A stretch of 7,358 nt of DNA from Candidatus Sigynarchaeota archaeon. GTDB lineage: Archaea > Asgardarchaeota > Lokiarchaeia > Sigynarchaeales > Sigynarchaeaceae. Location: contig JAUQYW010000587.1 in the NCBI GenBank assembly GCA_030587525.1, forward strand, positions 1 to 7,358, written 5' to 3'. A program made the position numbers and the translations under genes. Of the stretch, positions 1-6,193 are shown one piece after another. The notes beneath the pieces are model-generated. The model ran no database searches. It was not told where the DNA came from and was given only the letters and a program-made list of their open reading frames with translations. Within the stretch, counting starts at the first letter, position 1, and every line of letters starts with the position of its first letter.

Positions 1-1632
1 TTCTGAACCATCATCCTTGAGGACCTTGATCGCTTGCTTTGAAACCAATCGAACTTGACGCGGAGCATCTTCCGCCATTAAGATTTCAAAACAATCCACT
101 AGCGTCTGTTCCACCATCTTTGATTGGTCTTTTGCCTTGAAACTTGATTCTATACTGTCAAACCATGCCAAGATCCTTTCTTGCTCCCATGGAACAAGGT
201 TGGAGAAAACGATGTCTCGGCGTCCAGAACTCATCATATCGAAGTGGACAAACCGGATCATATCGAACGGGTTTACAAGCGGTATGACGACCAATGCACG
301 TTTGTATATATCCCAGATCTGGTTCAACAAGGTCAGCATCTCCCGGTAATTGTGAGTCTTGAGGTCATATAAATATGTGAAAAAATCGGGGGAAAATGGA
401 TAGCACGGGTTACCAGGCGGGAGTGTTTTTTTCCGGTTAAACCAGAAACTCGTGATAAGCTGGGTGAGCGCCTTCCGAGTCTCGGTCTCGTTGAGCCGCA
501 CGAGCTCGATGATCCTGGTGAAGAAACCAACAAGTTGCCCCGGGAGATCCTTGTCGGAATTTACGAACTTGTTGAACCCGTCCCAATCCGTGGTCGTGCC
601 GATGAACACGAACAAGAATCCTTTCAGCCGATTCCTCAACTGCAAGATGGTTTGAACGAACGTCGAATAGATTTGGTTCTTGTTCTCGAGTTCCTCAGTC
701 AAGTACCCGATGTTGTCGATCCCGATCACGAAGCATGCTTGTTTCTCCTCAACCCAGCACAACGTTTCGATGAACCAGTTGAGAAGATTGATGACCTGGG
801 TATCCGACTTGAATAGTTCATCCACGTCCCCGATCAACCGGCACTTGGCATTCGATTGCTTTTCAAGATCCACGCTAAGCATATCAACGAGGTTGTCGAT
901 GTACGGCTTTTCGATGCGCAGCTGGACCTTGTTCTCCCGAATCTGGACGGTGTGTTTCTGGAGGACCCTGAACCCATTGTAGATCATTGCCCGCGATTTC
1001 GCGAGAAAGTTACCATCGCTCGTTGCCCGATCGATGAATTTTTCGATGTAGATATCGAGATCGAGGACCTCCCGGAGCGGGTGACGTGTTAATTCGGTAT
1101 CAAGATTCGGATGGAGCATCAAAAGGAGTGGCTTTATCTCGCCCTGGTTGAATCCATTTTCGTAGAGCACGATCAAGGCCTTGAGCATAAAACCAGCAGC
1201 AAATATCTCCAGGAAGTCGAACTTTTCTTCGTCCCACGAGAGAATCATTGATTTCCAAAAGAAACGGGCTGACATGAGCTCCTCCTTTGGCGCGTCGATG
1301 AACGAGATCTTGACGCTTGCATCTCCCTTCTTGAGCCTGCAATACGGCATTTTGAAGATCTCGCCAGTTTTCACCAGCGTCGCGAAGTACCCGAAAAGCG
1401 TCGACTTGCCGCTGGCGGGCGGTCCAGATATCTTGACGCCAAATGCTGAATCCGTGGTGACAACATTTGCCAGCATTTCGGTAAGGGCGACGAGTTCATT
1501 TTCTCTTCCCACGAAGGTTTCGATAGTTTGGGTTCGCAGGTACTTGATCCGTGAAAATGGCGAAGAATTATTGATGATGACCTCGTCTTGCTCAGAATAT
1601 TTGCTCGTGGCGGGAATTTTGGATGTTTCCAT
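1..1632 (-). CDS. Large AAA+ (ORC/STAND-like) ATPase, C-terminus outside window
   Basis: The minus frame is open from an ATG at 1632 to the window edge (544 codons, no stop). An in-frame TAA lies nine codons upstream with no start between, which fixes the start. Residues 39-54 (TFVGRENELVALTEML) resemble the VGRExEL box that opens ORC/Cdc6- and STAND-type AAA ATPases. Walker A is GPPASGKST at 70-78. A probable Walker B is FVIGIDN at 301-307, ending in DN rather than the usual DE. A sensor-1-like strand (FVFIGTTTDW, 341-350) and a sensor-2-like NYREML with R430 follow. About 190 residues, largely helical, separate the Walker A strand from Walker B, longer than a minimal AAA module. The region after about residue 480 is charged and continues beyond the window, so an extra C-terminal domain is possible. 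It is probably co-transcribed with the zinc-finger/wHTH gene 52 bases upstream. The fold is confident; the role (DNA maintenance, defence or signalling) is unknown. Confidence 0.88.
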   Translation of the reverse strand, partial: METSKIPATSKYSEQDEVIINNSSPFSRIKYLRTQTIETFVGRENELVALTEMLANVVTTDSAFGVKISGPPASGKSTLFGYFATLVKTGEIFKMPYCRLKKGDASVKISFIDAPKEELMSARFFWKSMILSWDEEKFDFLEIFAAGFMLKALIVLYENGFNQGEIKPLLLMLHPNLDTELTRHPLREVLDLDIYIEKFIDRATSDGNFLAKSRAMIYNGFRVLQKHTVQIRENKVQLRIEKPYIDNLVDMLSVDLEKQSNAKCRLIGDVDELFKSDTQVINLLNWFIETLCWVEEKQACFVIGIDNIGYLTEELENKNQIYSTFVQTILQLRNRLKGFLFVFIGTTTDWDGFNKFVNSDKDLPGQLVGFFTRIIELVRLNETETRKALTQLITSFWFNRKKTLPPGNPCYPFSPDFFTYLYDLKTHNYREMLTLLNQIWDIYKRALVVIPLVNPFDMIRFVHFDMMSSGRRDIVFSNLVPWEQERILAWFDSIESSFKAKDQSKMVEQTLVDCFEILMAEDAPRQVRLVSKQAIKVLKDDGSE

Positions 1633-1684
1633 TGCGGTCCCAACTTGCTGGTTAGTTTATTTCAGTTTGCTTCTTATCGCTTCG

Positions 1685-2281
1685 TCAAGCTTGCAGTGCA
1701 ATCAACCCAAAATTGCTGCCACGAATGCGAAGCGGATATTTCGGGTTCCCTCCTTCCGCGAGATCGATGCGGTCCTTGTAAAACATATCCTCGATCACCC
1801 GGTAGAGCGAGTCACGCGTGGGTGCAGAACTCGCCTTGAGGACGCCTACAACATCATCGAGGGCAACCCAGCGCTCTCCAGTTCCCCTTGCTTTCAAACA
1901 CGTCATGATCGCGGAGATCACGTTGTTGTCGGTGAATATGACTGGGTGGTCATCATTATGTGCTGCTATAGTCCCAAGTTTAAGATGCTGGAGTACCCGC
2001 TCCATAGTTTCGGAAAGTGATTGCACGGCACTTTCTAACCTCTCGATCCGCCTGATCAAGTCTGCATCCGGTTCGGCACTCTTATTTTTCTTTTTTTCTT
2101 TTTTTTCAGGTACACTTTTCGATTTGGCCATTTCTTCTAGCATTATTTTTGCCGGATCGTTCTCTGGAGTGAGCCCTTGTCTTTTCAAGTTCGCGAGATG
2201 ATCTTTAGAAGTCAAGTGTTCTTTCCTGAACACCTTGTATTCTATTTTACACACGGGACATGTTATCATGACATGCACCAT
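1685..2281 (-). CDS. Zinc-finger / coiled-coil / winged-helix protein
   Basis: This 198-residue protein has three parts. Residues 8-28 form a C2H2 finger (C8, C11, H22, H28) whose spacing and ...EHLTSKDHLANLK tail resemble U1/matrin-type fingers, a nucleic-acid-binding type common in eukaryotes. Residues 57-68 are lysine-rich and 73-101 have a heptad-like coiled-coil pattern (DLIRRIERLESAVQSL). Residues about 118-198 look like a winged helix (helices to about 170, then a basic hairpin GGNPKYPLRIRG). The likely role is a nucleic-acid-binding regulator or adaptor for the AAA+ ATPase encoded downstream; that is inference from fold and neighbourhood. The frame is open further upstream to an ATG at 2548, but that extension has no family resemblance and crosses the promoter. 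An ATG at 2269 is the alternative start: it has a GGTG ribosome-site core six bases upstream and puts the finger at the extreme N-terminus. Confidence 0.8.
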   Translation of the reverse strand: MVHVMITCPVCKIEYKVFRKEHLTSKDHLANLKRQGLTPENDPAKIMLEEMAKSKSVPEKKEKKKNKSAEPDADLIRRIERLESAVQSLSETMERVLQHLKLGTIAAHNDDHPVIFTDNNVISAIMTCLKARGTGERWVALDDVVGVLKASSAPTRDSLYRVIEDMFYKDRIDLAEGGNPKYPLRIRGSNFGLIALQA

Positions 2282-2324
2282 CGTAGTTGCATTGGTTACA
2301 ATCCATTCATCTTTGAATCTCCCA

Positions 2325-2337
2325 AATAATAAATATT
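2325..2337 (-). promoter_or_regulatory. TATA box for the zinc-finger/ATPase unit
   Basis: On the minus strand an AT-only stretch (AATATTTATTATT) sits 44-56 bases upstream of the ATG at 2281. Archaeal transcription starts about 25 bases after a TATA box, which would leave a leader of roughly 20-35 bases before the 2281 or 2269 start. No second strong box was seen before the ATPase gene, which fits a single transcript. Confidence 0.45.
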
Positions 2338-2456
2338 GAGATCTAAACAAAGTCGACCTTCCCTTAGTGGTATTCACGAACGGAACACCGTGCGACGTGA
2401 ACGTGGCGGGCCAGCTGTTCCGGTCGTTCCGCGAGATCGACCCGCGCATGTGGAGG
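2336..2456 (+). pseudogene. GC-rich coding-like fragment, origin unknown
   Basis: A plus-strand frame of about 40 codons is open between stops and encodes DLPLVVFTNGTPCDVN followed by LFRSFREIDPRMWRHS. From about 2376 to 2452 it is much richer in G and C than the AT-rich sequence around 2300-2345 and resembles the composition of the sulfatase at 2907-3818. It has no start codon of its own and ends in TGA where the receiver-domain sequence begins. It may be a remnant of a gene from the same GC-rich source as the sulfatase, possibly part of its missing N-terminal half with the receiver gene between, but I do not recognise a diagnostic motif. It could also be a chance open frame. Confidence 0.3.
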
Positions 2457-2459
2457 CAT

Positions 2460-2824
2460 TCATGATAACGGCATGTACTTGAAGAGCTCGGGAAATTTGA
2501 TGGTTTTAAATAGTATCCCCTCCACGCCAATTGTCTTAATTTCGTCAAGCATGGCGTCGTTTGTGTATGCGGTTACCATCACGACTTTCATCGAAGGCCG
2601 CTTTTGCCTCATCAGCTTGAGAGTCTGCAATCCATCCAAACCGGGCATCCGCACGTCCATCAATGTCATGTTGAACTCGTGCTCATCGACGAGCTCGAGT
2701 GCCTTTACCCGTTGTTAGCGGTATTCACGTCATAGTTCATTTCGTCTAAAATATCCGCCATGGTCGTGCATATGCCTTCATCATCATCGACAACGAGTAT
2801 ACGTGGCCTCGTTCCTGTGGACAT
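2460..2824 (-). pseudogene. Stand-alone response-regulator receiver domain, frameshifted
   Basis: Translation from the ATG at 2824 gives a CheY-like receiver start with RILVVDDDEG (acidic pocket at residues 13-15) and stops at a TAA (2705-2707) after ...VNTANNG. Moving one base at the GGG run (2708-2710) restores the rest in the next frame from 2708: VKALELVDEHEF, the phospho-acceptor in TLMDVRMPGLDG (about D57), the switch threonine in VMVTAYT (about T85) and the conserved lysine in GILFKTIKFPEL (about K107, with T where P is usual). The joined product is about 121 residues, a complete receiver with no output domain, as is common in archaeal two-component systems. A GGTGA ribosome site (2829-2833) lies four bases before the start. 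The single-base loss could be a true mutation or a sequencing error at a homopolymer; all key residues are otherwise intact. No histidine kinase is visible. Confidence 0.85.
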
Positions 2825-2930
2825 GATGTCACCAGCTAAGAAGAAAGTATCACCATGCATTTCTACATGCAAGATCCGCGTCTAATCAACAAATTCGATC
2901 CATTTAAGCGAGGTCATTTCCGATGCTGCC

Positions 2931-3818
2931 GTGGACTTCCTCGAGGCGCACCACCCCTGCGGGAAGGACACACCCTTCTTCATGTACGTCGCTTACCTCG
3001 CCCCGCATGACCCCCGGCCCATGCCGCGCAAGTTTCTCGACATGTACGATGAATCCAAGATCGAGCTACCTCCCAACTTTATGAAGAAGCACCCGTTCGA
3101 GAACGGCGACCTCCGCGGCCGGGACGAGAAGCTGGCCCAGTTCCCACGCGACCCCGCCGAGATAAAGCGGCACTTGAAGGAGTACTACGCCATGATCACC
3201 CACCTCGATAGCGAGATCGGCCGGGTCCTCGACGCGGTCGGGCGGTTGGGACTCGCGGACAACACGATTTTCGTTCTCGCTGGAGACAACGGGCTCGCTC
3301 TCGGCCAGCACGGCCTCATGGGGAAGCAATCGTGCTACGAGCACAGCAACCGTGTCCCGCTGATATTCGCCGGGCCCAGCGTGCCAGCCGGCAATCGCAG
3401 CGACGCCTACGTCTACCTCTTCGATATCTTCCCGACGCTGTGCGAGCTGGCCGGCGTGGCGCTTCCCGCGACGGTCGAGACGAGGAGCCTGGTCAAGGCG
3501 ATGAACGACACGTCGGAGAAGGTGCGCGATTACATGTTCTACGGGTACCGGGAATGCCAGCGGGCGGTCAAGGACCGGAAATACAAGCTCATCGAGTACG
3601 TGATCCACGGGAAGCATACCAAGACACAGCTCTTCGACCTGGAGAGCGACCCGTGGGAGACGCACGACCTCTCGGGTGACCCGGCGCGCGCGGGCGAGAT
3701 CCAGCGGCTACGACGGGTGTTGGAGGGCATCAAGGGGGAGTGGGGCGACACGTTCCCGAAGTTTGGCGAGATATTCTGGAACGGCTTCTACAAGATGAAG
3801 GGCAAGCCCTCATCGTGA
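2931..3818 (+). pseudogene. Sulfatase remnant lacking N-terminal catalytic half
   Basis: The GTG-initiated frame gives 295 residues matching the C-terminal two thirds of arylsulfatase-type (alkaline phosphatase superfamily) enzymes. Visible motifs are PFFMYVAYLAPHDPR (H26), the metal-site LAGDNGLALGQHGLMGKQ (D119, N120, H127, K132), the VPLIFAGP strand, FDIFPTLCELAG, and the closing KYKLIEY...TQLFDLESDPWE. Homology-like sequence (SEVISDAAV) extends in frame upstream to about 2907, then a TAA lies at 2883-2885. The first roughly 150 residues, with the paired metal-binding aspartates and the C/S-x-P-x-R formylglycine site, are absent, so it cannot be a normal active sulfatase. The reading frame is otherwise undamaged. 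GC content and codon use (strong C/G third positions) are far higher than in the flanking genes, suggesting horizontal acquisition, and it is the only clear plus-strand gene sequence here. Confidence 0.85.
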
Positions 3819-3919
3819 GCTGCATGACCAAGAGCATATGCTATTGGTTATCTATAGCTATGCCTTCAAACGAGAAGGTATTGCACGATCGAGCGAGTTA
3901 TTTGTGAAATCCCAAACTT

Positions 3920-4072
3920 TTACTTAAGAATTTTCACGTTGATTATTGAATCGCCTTTCAAACCCTTATGGCAGCGGAGACAGAGGTTCTTGGTTATCGT
4001 CTTCCTCCCATCCCTGACCGTGACCACACAACTTGCAAGATGTTCCTTGCACTTGTCACAAATGGGTAGGAT
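3920..4072 (-). pseudogene. Tiny zinc-ribbon protein with no valid start codon
   Basis: A minus-strand frame of about 50 residues ends at a TAA (3920-3922) and encodes a compact CxxC...CxxC protein: ICDKCKEHLASC, a basic VTVRDGRKTITKN strand, then LCLRCHKG and a short tail NVKILK. This is the layout of a small treble-clef/zinc-ribbon protein. No ATG, GTG or TTG precedes the first cysteine pair in frame; the frame is closed upstream by TGA at 4079-4081. An ATC codon at 4070-4072 sits six bases after a good ribosome site (GAGGTGA, 4079-4085), exactly where ATG would be expected, so one base change may have removed the start. An alternative is a one-base frameshift after a GTG at 4080-4082. Either way it is a recently broken gene or one with an unusual start. 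The specific function is unknown. Confidence 0.55.
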
Positions 4073-4117
4073 GGTCGTTCACCTCGATAGACCTATATGT
4101 ATCCTTCCTCGAGTGGA

Positions 4118-4125
4118 ATTATAAA
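4118..4125 (-). promoter_or_regulatory. TATA box upstream of the zinc-ribbon frame
   Basis: The minus strand reads TTTATAAT about 46-53 bases upstream of the ATC codon at 4072. Initiation about 25 bases downstream would leave a leader of about 20 bases containing the GAGGTGA ribosome site at 4079-4085. A complete promoter and ribosome site support the idea that the zinc-ribbon frame is or recently was expressed. The sulfatase-tail remnant begins only nine bases upstream of the box. Confidence 0.4.
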
Positions 4126-4133
4126 TTTGATCT

Positions 4134-4177
4134 CGCGGGCGAGATCCAGCGGCTGCGGCGGGTACTGGAGGGCATCA
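4134..4177 (+). pseudogene. Remnant of a second sulfatase C-terminus
   Basis: These 44 bases match 3689-3732 inside the sulfatase at 40 positions. In the same frame both encode AGEIQRLRRVLEGI. All four differences (CTA/CTG, CGA/CGG, GTG/GTA, TTG/CTG) are silent, so this piece descends from a related coding gene that diverged under protein-level selection and is not a fresh copy of the neighbour. Similarity stops abruptly at both ends. Confidence 0.75.
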
Positions 4178-4231
4178 CGTGGGATTTTTGCGAATTCCAC
4201 GCGGAATTTTTGCGTATTCCACGCTGGATTG
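4177..4231. repeat. 22-bp tandem repeat, two full copies and a partial third
   Basis: Copies at 4177-4198 and 4199-4220 agree at 19 of 22 positions (core ATTTTTGCG followed by ATTCC), and a degenerate start of a third copy (ACGCTGGATT) runs to about 4231. The junction contains a perfect six-base inverted repeat, AATTCC-ACGC-GGAATT (4193-4208). The array starts where the sulfatase-tail similarity ends. The rest of the gap to 4438 shows no recognisable gene or RNA. Confidence 0.6.
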
Positions 4232-4438
4232 CATGCGCTGGTGGATCCGCTTGCATTTCTTGCAGTACTAGGAGATAACCAAAGGTATCCGCTCCGGGGC
4301 CCAGTAAGAAGGTATTGAATCCACGAGGAAATAAATCTTCCTCTGATCCTTGAACAGACCACCGACGAGGATCTGGTTTCATTTCAAGATGTTCTCATGG
4401 TATGGCAACAAAAATGAGAACGTGGAAGATCAAGGGAA

Positions 4439-5305
4439 CTACGAAAAAATTACTAGCGAGTTTTTCGAATGCTGGAAATCCTTGATGCGGGAACGTACGG
4501 TGACCCCGGTGGTGCCGCATACCATGGCGATGTGTTTCTGTGCTATTTCTTCGCCCAGCTGCTTGCAAGCCAAGTAAATCGCGGCTGCGATCATGCCCTT
4601 TGGATCCTTCCCTGCCGTGTTCGTGCCGTTCTCAAATGCAGCCAGCAAGTTCTCGGCGAGGCTGGTCGATTCTTGCGAAATACCGAGCGTACTGGCATAA
4701 CGCGGAAGGAGGGCAACCGCGCTGATTTTCGGCACCTTGATGGCCAATTCATTGATGAGCACGCGGTAACAGATGAGGATGTCGCGATCCTTCGTGCTCG
4801 GCATCTCGGCATAGACCTCGTTCACCGATCGCGGGATCTTGCTCATACGGCAAGCCAGATAGACGCAAGCGCCGACAAAGCCGTTGATGGAGCGACCCCG
4901 GGGGACATTCAGTTTCTGCACCTTCTTGTAGAGCGTGGCAGCAGTTTCAGCAACAATTCGGGGCAATGACAAGTTCGTGCACACGCGCTTGATTTCGTTG
5001 ACCGCGATGAGAAAATTCTTCTTGTCCCACGACAATCGAGAATTCCACTTGACCGCGCGCTTCAGCTCGGTGCTGCTGTTCTTGTCAGTTGCCTTGATGA
5101 CCGTGGTCCAGCTGATGTCCGATAATGCCGAGATCGGGCTGCCGTTGTGCTTTCGACTGTCGACTTCCTCGGCGGTGAAGGCGCGTTTTTCCTGAGAAAA
5201 ATCAAACGCCATTTCTTCTACAAAGGTACCACAGGTGGAACAGATTAATTCACCTCTGTGAATATCCTCGATCAAGTTGAGACCACCGCAGTCGGGGCAC
5301 CGCAT
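4439..5305 (-). CDS. tfb: Transcription initiation factor B (TFB / archaeal TFIIB)
   Basis: This complete 288-residue protein is close to the usual TFB length of about 300. TFB bridges the TATA-bound TBP and RNA polymerase and recognises the BRE element. An N-terminal zinc ribbon uses C3, C6, C22 and C25 (RCPDCGG, ICSTCGTF). The B-reader region follows, with KRAFTAEEVDSRKHNGSP (40-57). Two cyclin folds cover about 96-185 (NVPRGRSINGFVGACVYLAC is typical) and about 190-275 (MIAAAIYLACKQLG). The final helix-turn-helix, IAMVCGTTGVTVRSRIKDF, contacts BRE. The start at 5305 puts the first cysteine at residue 3, as in many TFBs. The gene lies downstream of the helical-protein gene in the same direction, but the 122-base gap and a TATA-like box suggest separate transcription. 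Many archaea carry several TFBs, so it may be general or a specialised paralogue. It reads CGTTGVTVR where TFBs commonly have AGVTEVTIR. Confidence 0.96.
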   Translation of the reverse strand: MRCPDCGGLNLIEDIHRGELICSTCGTFVEEMAFDFSQEKRAFTAEEVDSRKHNGSPISALSDISWTTVIKATDKNSSTELKRAVKWNSRLSWDKKNFLIAVNEIKRVCTNLSLPRIVAETAATLYKKVQKLNVPRGRSINGFVGACVYLACRMSKIPRSVNEVYAEMPSTKDRDILICYRVLINELAIKVPKISAVALLPRYASTLGISQESTSLAENLLAAFENGTNTAGKDPKGMIAAAIYLACKQLGEEIAQKHIAMVCGTTGVTVRSRIKDFQHSKNSLVIFS

Positions 5306-5332
5306 TCGTATAAACGCCCTTTACACTACCAC

Positions 5333-5340
5333 GATATTTC
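5333..5340 (-). promoter_or_regulatory. TATA-like box of the TFB gene
   Basis: The minus strand reads GAAATATC centred about 32 bases before the TFB ATG. With initiation about 25 bases downstream the leader would be only a few bases long, so the TFB message is probably nearly leaderless, which agrees with the lack of a ribosome site before 5305. A second AT-rich patch (TTTATAC, 5308-5314) is too close to the ATG to serve as its TATA box. Confidence 0.35.
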
Positions 5341-5376
5341 TCATTCAGAGAATGGCCACTCCACGATTGCCTTGTT

Positions 5377-5390
5377 TCCCCACCCGGGGA
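5377..5390. other. Short GC hairpin between helical-protein gene and TFB
   Basis: The sequence TCCCC-ACCC-GGGGA can fold into a five-base-pair stem with a four-base loop, 38-51 bases after the stop of the helical-protein gene. No T-run follows on the minus strand, so it is not a convincing terminator. It may mark the end of the upstream transcript or be incidental. Confidence 0.2.
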
Positions 5391-5427
5391 GAGACAACCT
5401 AGGCAGTTTCTATGGGGCACATCTTTT

Positions 5428-6156
5428 TCATCCCTCCTTGCGTACTTTTCCGTGCGTTCCTCTGGCACCATCTAGTGCTTCGTGACCGGATTCGAGGTCA
5501 GATTGTTGAACTGCCGGGGGTTTTGGCTCGTTTTTCCTCGAGTTTCCATGGTTTACAATGTTATTTTCGTGATCCCGTATCCATTCATCAAGTATTTGAT
5601 TGATAATGGTGAATGTGTCTTCAAGAGAAATCATTTGGAGGATTTGGGATGTCCAGGGGGCAATGTTCGGGTCTGAAACGAGATCTTTCCACAATGAAGG
5701 GAGCGTGATTGCTGGATCGAACTTTTTTTTCGTAATCGAGTTCAACTTGCCAGATCCACTCGCTAGTAAGAGCACCTTTCGGATCAATTGCCGTGCTTGG
5801 ATGAATTTTGGCTCGTGCATGTCAAGTTGCTCTTGAAGTGAATGTTGAGCATTGTGGAATGCATAAACGCAGACTGCATCAATGATTTTGCGTTTTTCAT
5901 GAAACACGGAATTCCCCAAAGGAACAGCAATGTTATTCGAGGGGAGAATGCCTCGCCGCGTGGATGAAATTAAGGATTTCAACGTGGAAATCTCTGCTAC
6001 TTGTCGCGTTCCACTGCTTTTTAACACGCTTGCGACAGCTTTCATCCAGGCTTCAACTTCATCCTTGAAAGATGGATTTTTTTTCTCGTGCAGGTCTATA
6101 ATCAGAGGCACTTGATTTAATAAAGAACAAAGCTTGTCATAGGTCATCAAGTTCAT
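5428..6156 (-). CDS. Helical protein of unknown function, partner of DUF2589 pair
   Basis: This is a 242-residue protein that I do not recognise. It is predominantly helical with no signal peptide, membrane segment or cysteine motif. Visible parts are an N-terminal helical block (1-65, including DEVEAWMKAVASVLKSS), a central block about 85-135 (KRKIIDAVCVYAFHNAQHSL, then ARQLIRKVLLLASGSGK), a third block about 150-198, and a polar, probably disordered tail (200-242). The start at 6156 is chosen because a strong ribosome site (GGTGGAGG, 6161-6168) sits four bases upstream; the in-frame ATG at 6261 would overlap the preceding gene and lacks such support. It lies 37 bases after the DUF2589-like companion and is probably translated from the same message, suggesting that its product works with the two DUF2589-type proteins. 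It could be a structural or regulatory subunit, but nothing in the sequence decides this. Confidence 0.82.
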   Translation of the reverse strand: MNLMTYDKLCSLLNQVPLIIDLHEKKNPSFKDEVEAWMKAVASVLKSSGTRQVAEISTLKSLISSTRRGILPSNNIAVPLGNSVFHEKRKIIDAVCVYAFHNAQHSLQEQLDMHEPKFIQARQLIRKVLLLASGSGKLNSITKKKFDPAITLPSLWKDLVSDPNIAPWTSQILQMISLEDTFTIINQILDEWIRDHENNIVNHGNSRKNEPKPPAVQQSDLESGHEALDGARGTHGKVRKEG

Positions 6157-6160
6157 GTTT

Positions 6161-6168
6161 CCTCCACC
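6161..6168 (-). promoter_or_regulatory. Strong ribosome binding site deciding the 6156 start
   Basis: GGTGGAGG, complementary to the 3' end of archaeal 16S rRNA, lies four bases before the ATG at 6156. It argues against the longer in-frame start at 6261 and shows the gene is expressed from a leadered, probably polycistronic transcript. Confidence 0.7.
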
Positions 6169-6193
6169 CGCGCAATTCCTTCTGAGATACTTG

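Noticed and set aside
1181..2020. Plus-strand 279-residue open frame and several shorter plus-strand frames between 137 and 1100
   Set aside because: They are antisense to the AAA+ ATPase and zinc-finger genes, cross the boundary between the two, and show no family motifs.
1755..2440. Shared 14-mer TTCCGCGAGATCGA near 1755 and 2427
   Set aside because: The match does not extend, and the two sites are in unrelated contexts.
2282..2548. N-terminal extension of the zinc-finger protein to an ATG at 2548
   Set aside because: It would run through the TATA box and the GC-rich fragment in antisense and into receiver sequence, with no recognisable domain.
2364..2729. 15-base near repeat TTAGYGGTATTCACG at 2364-2378 and 2715-2729
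   Set aside because: One mismatch in 15 bases is expected by chance about this often in a 7-kb window, and the flanks do not match.
3066..3665. Minus-strand 199-residue open frame
   Set aside because: It is the shadow of the GC-rich sulfatase; high third-position GC opens the antisense frame.
4119..4382. Minus and plus open frames across 4093-4382
   Set aside because: They run through the repeat and the sulfatase relic, lack ribosome sites and resemble no family.
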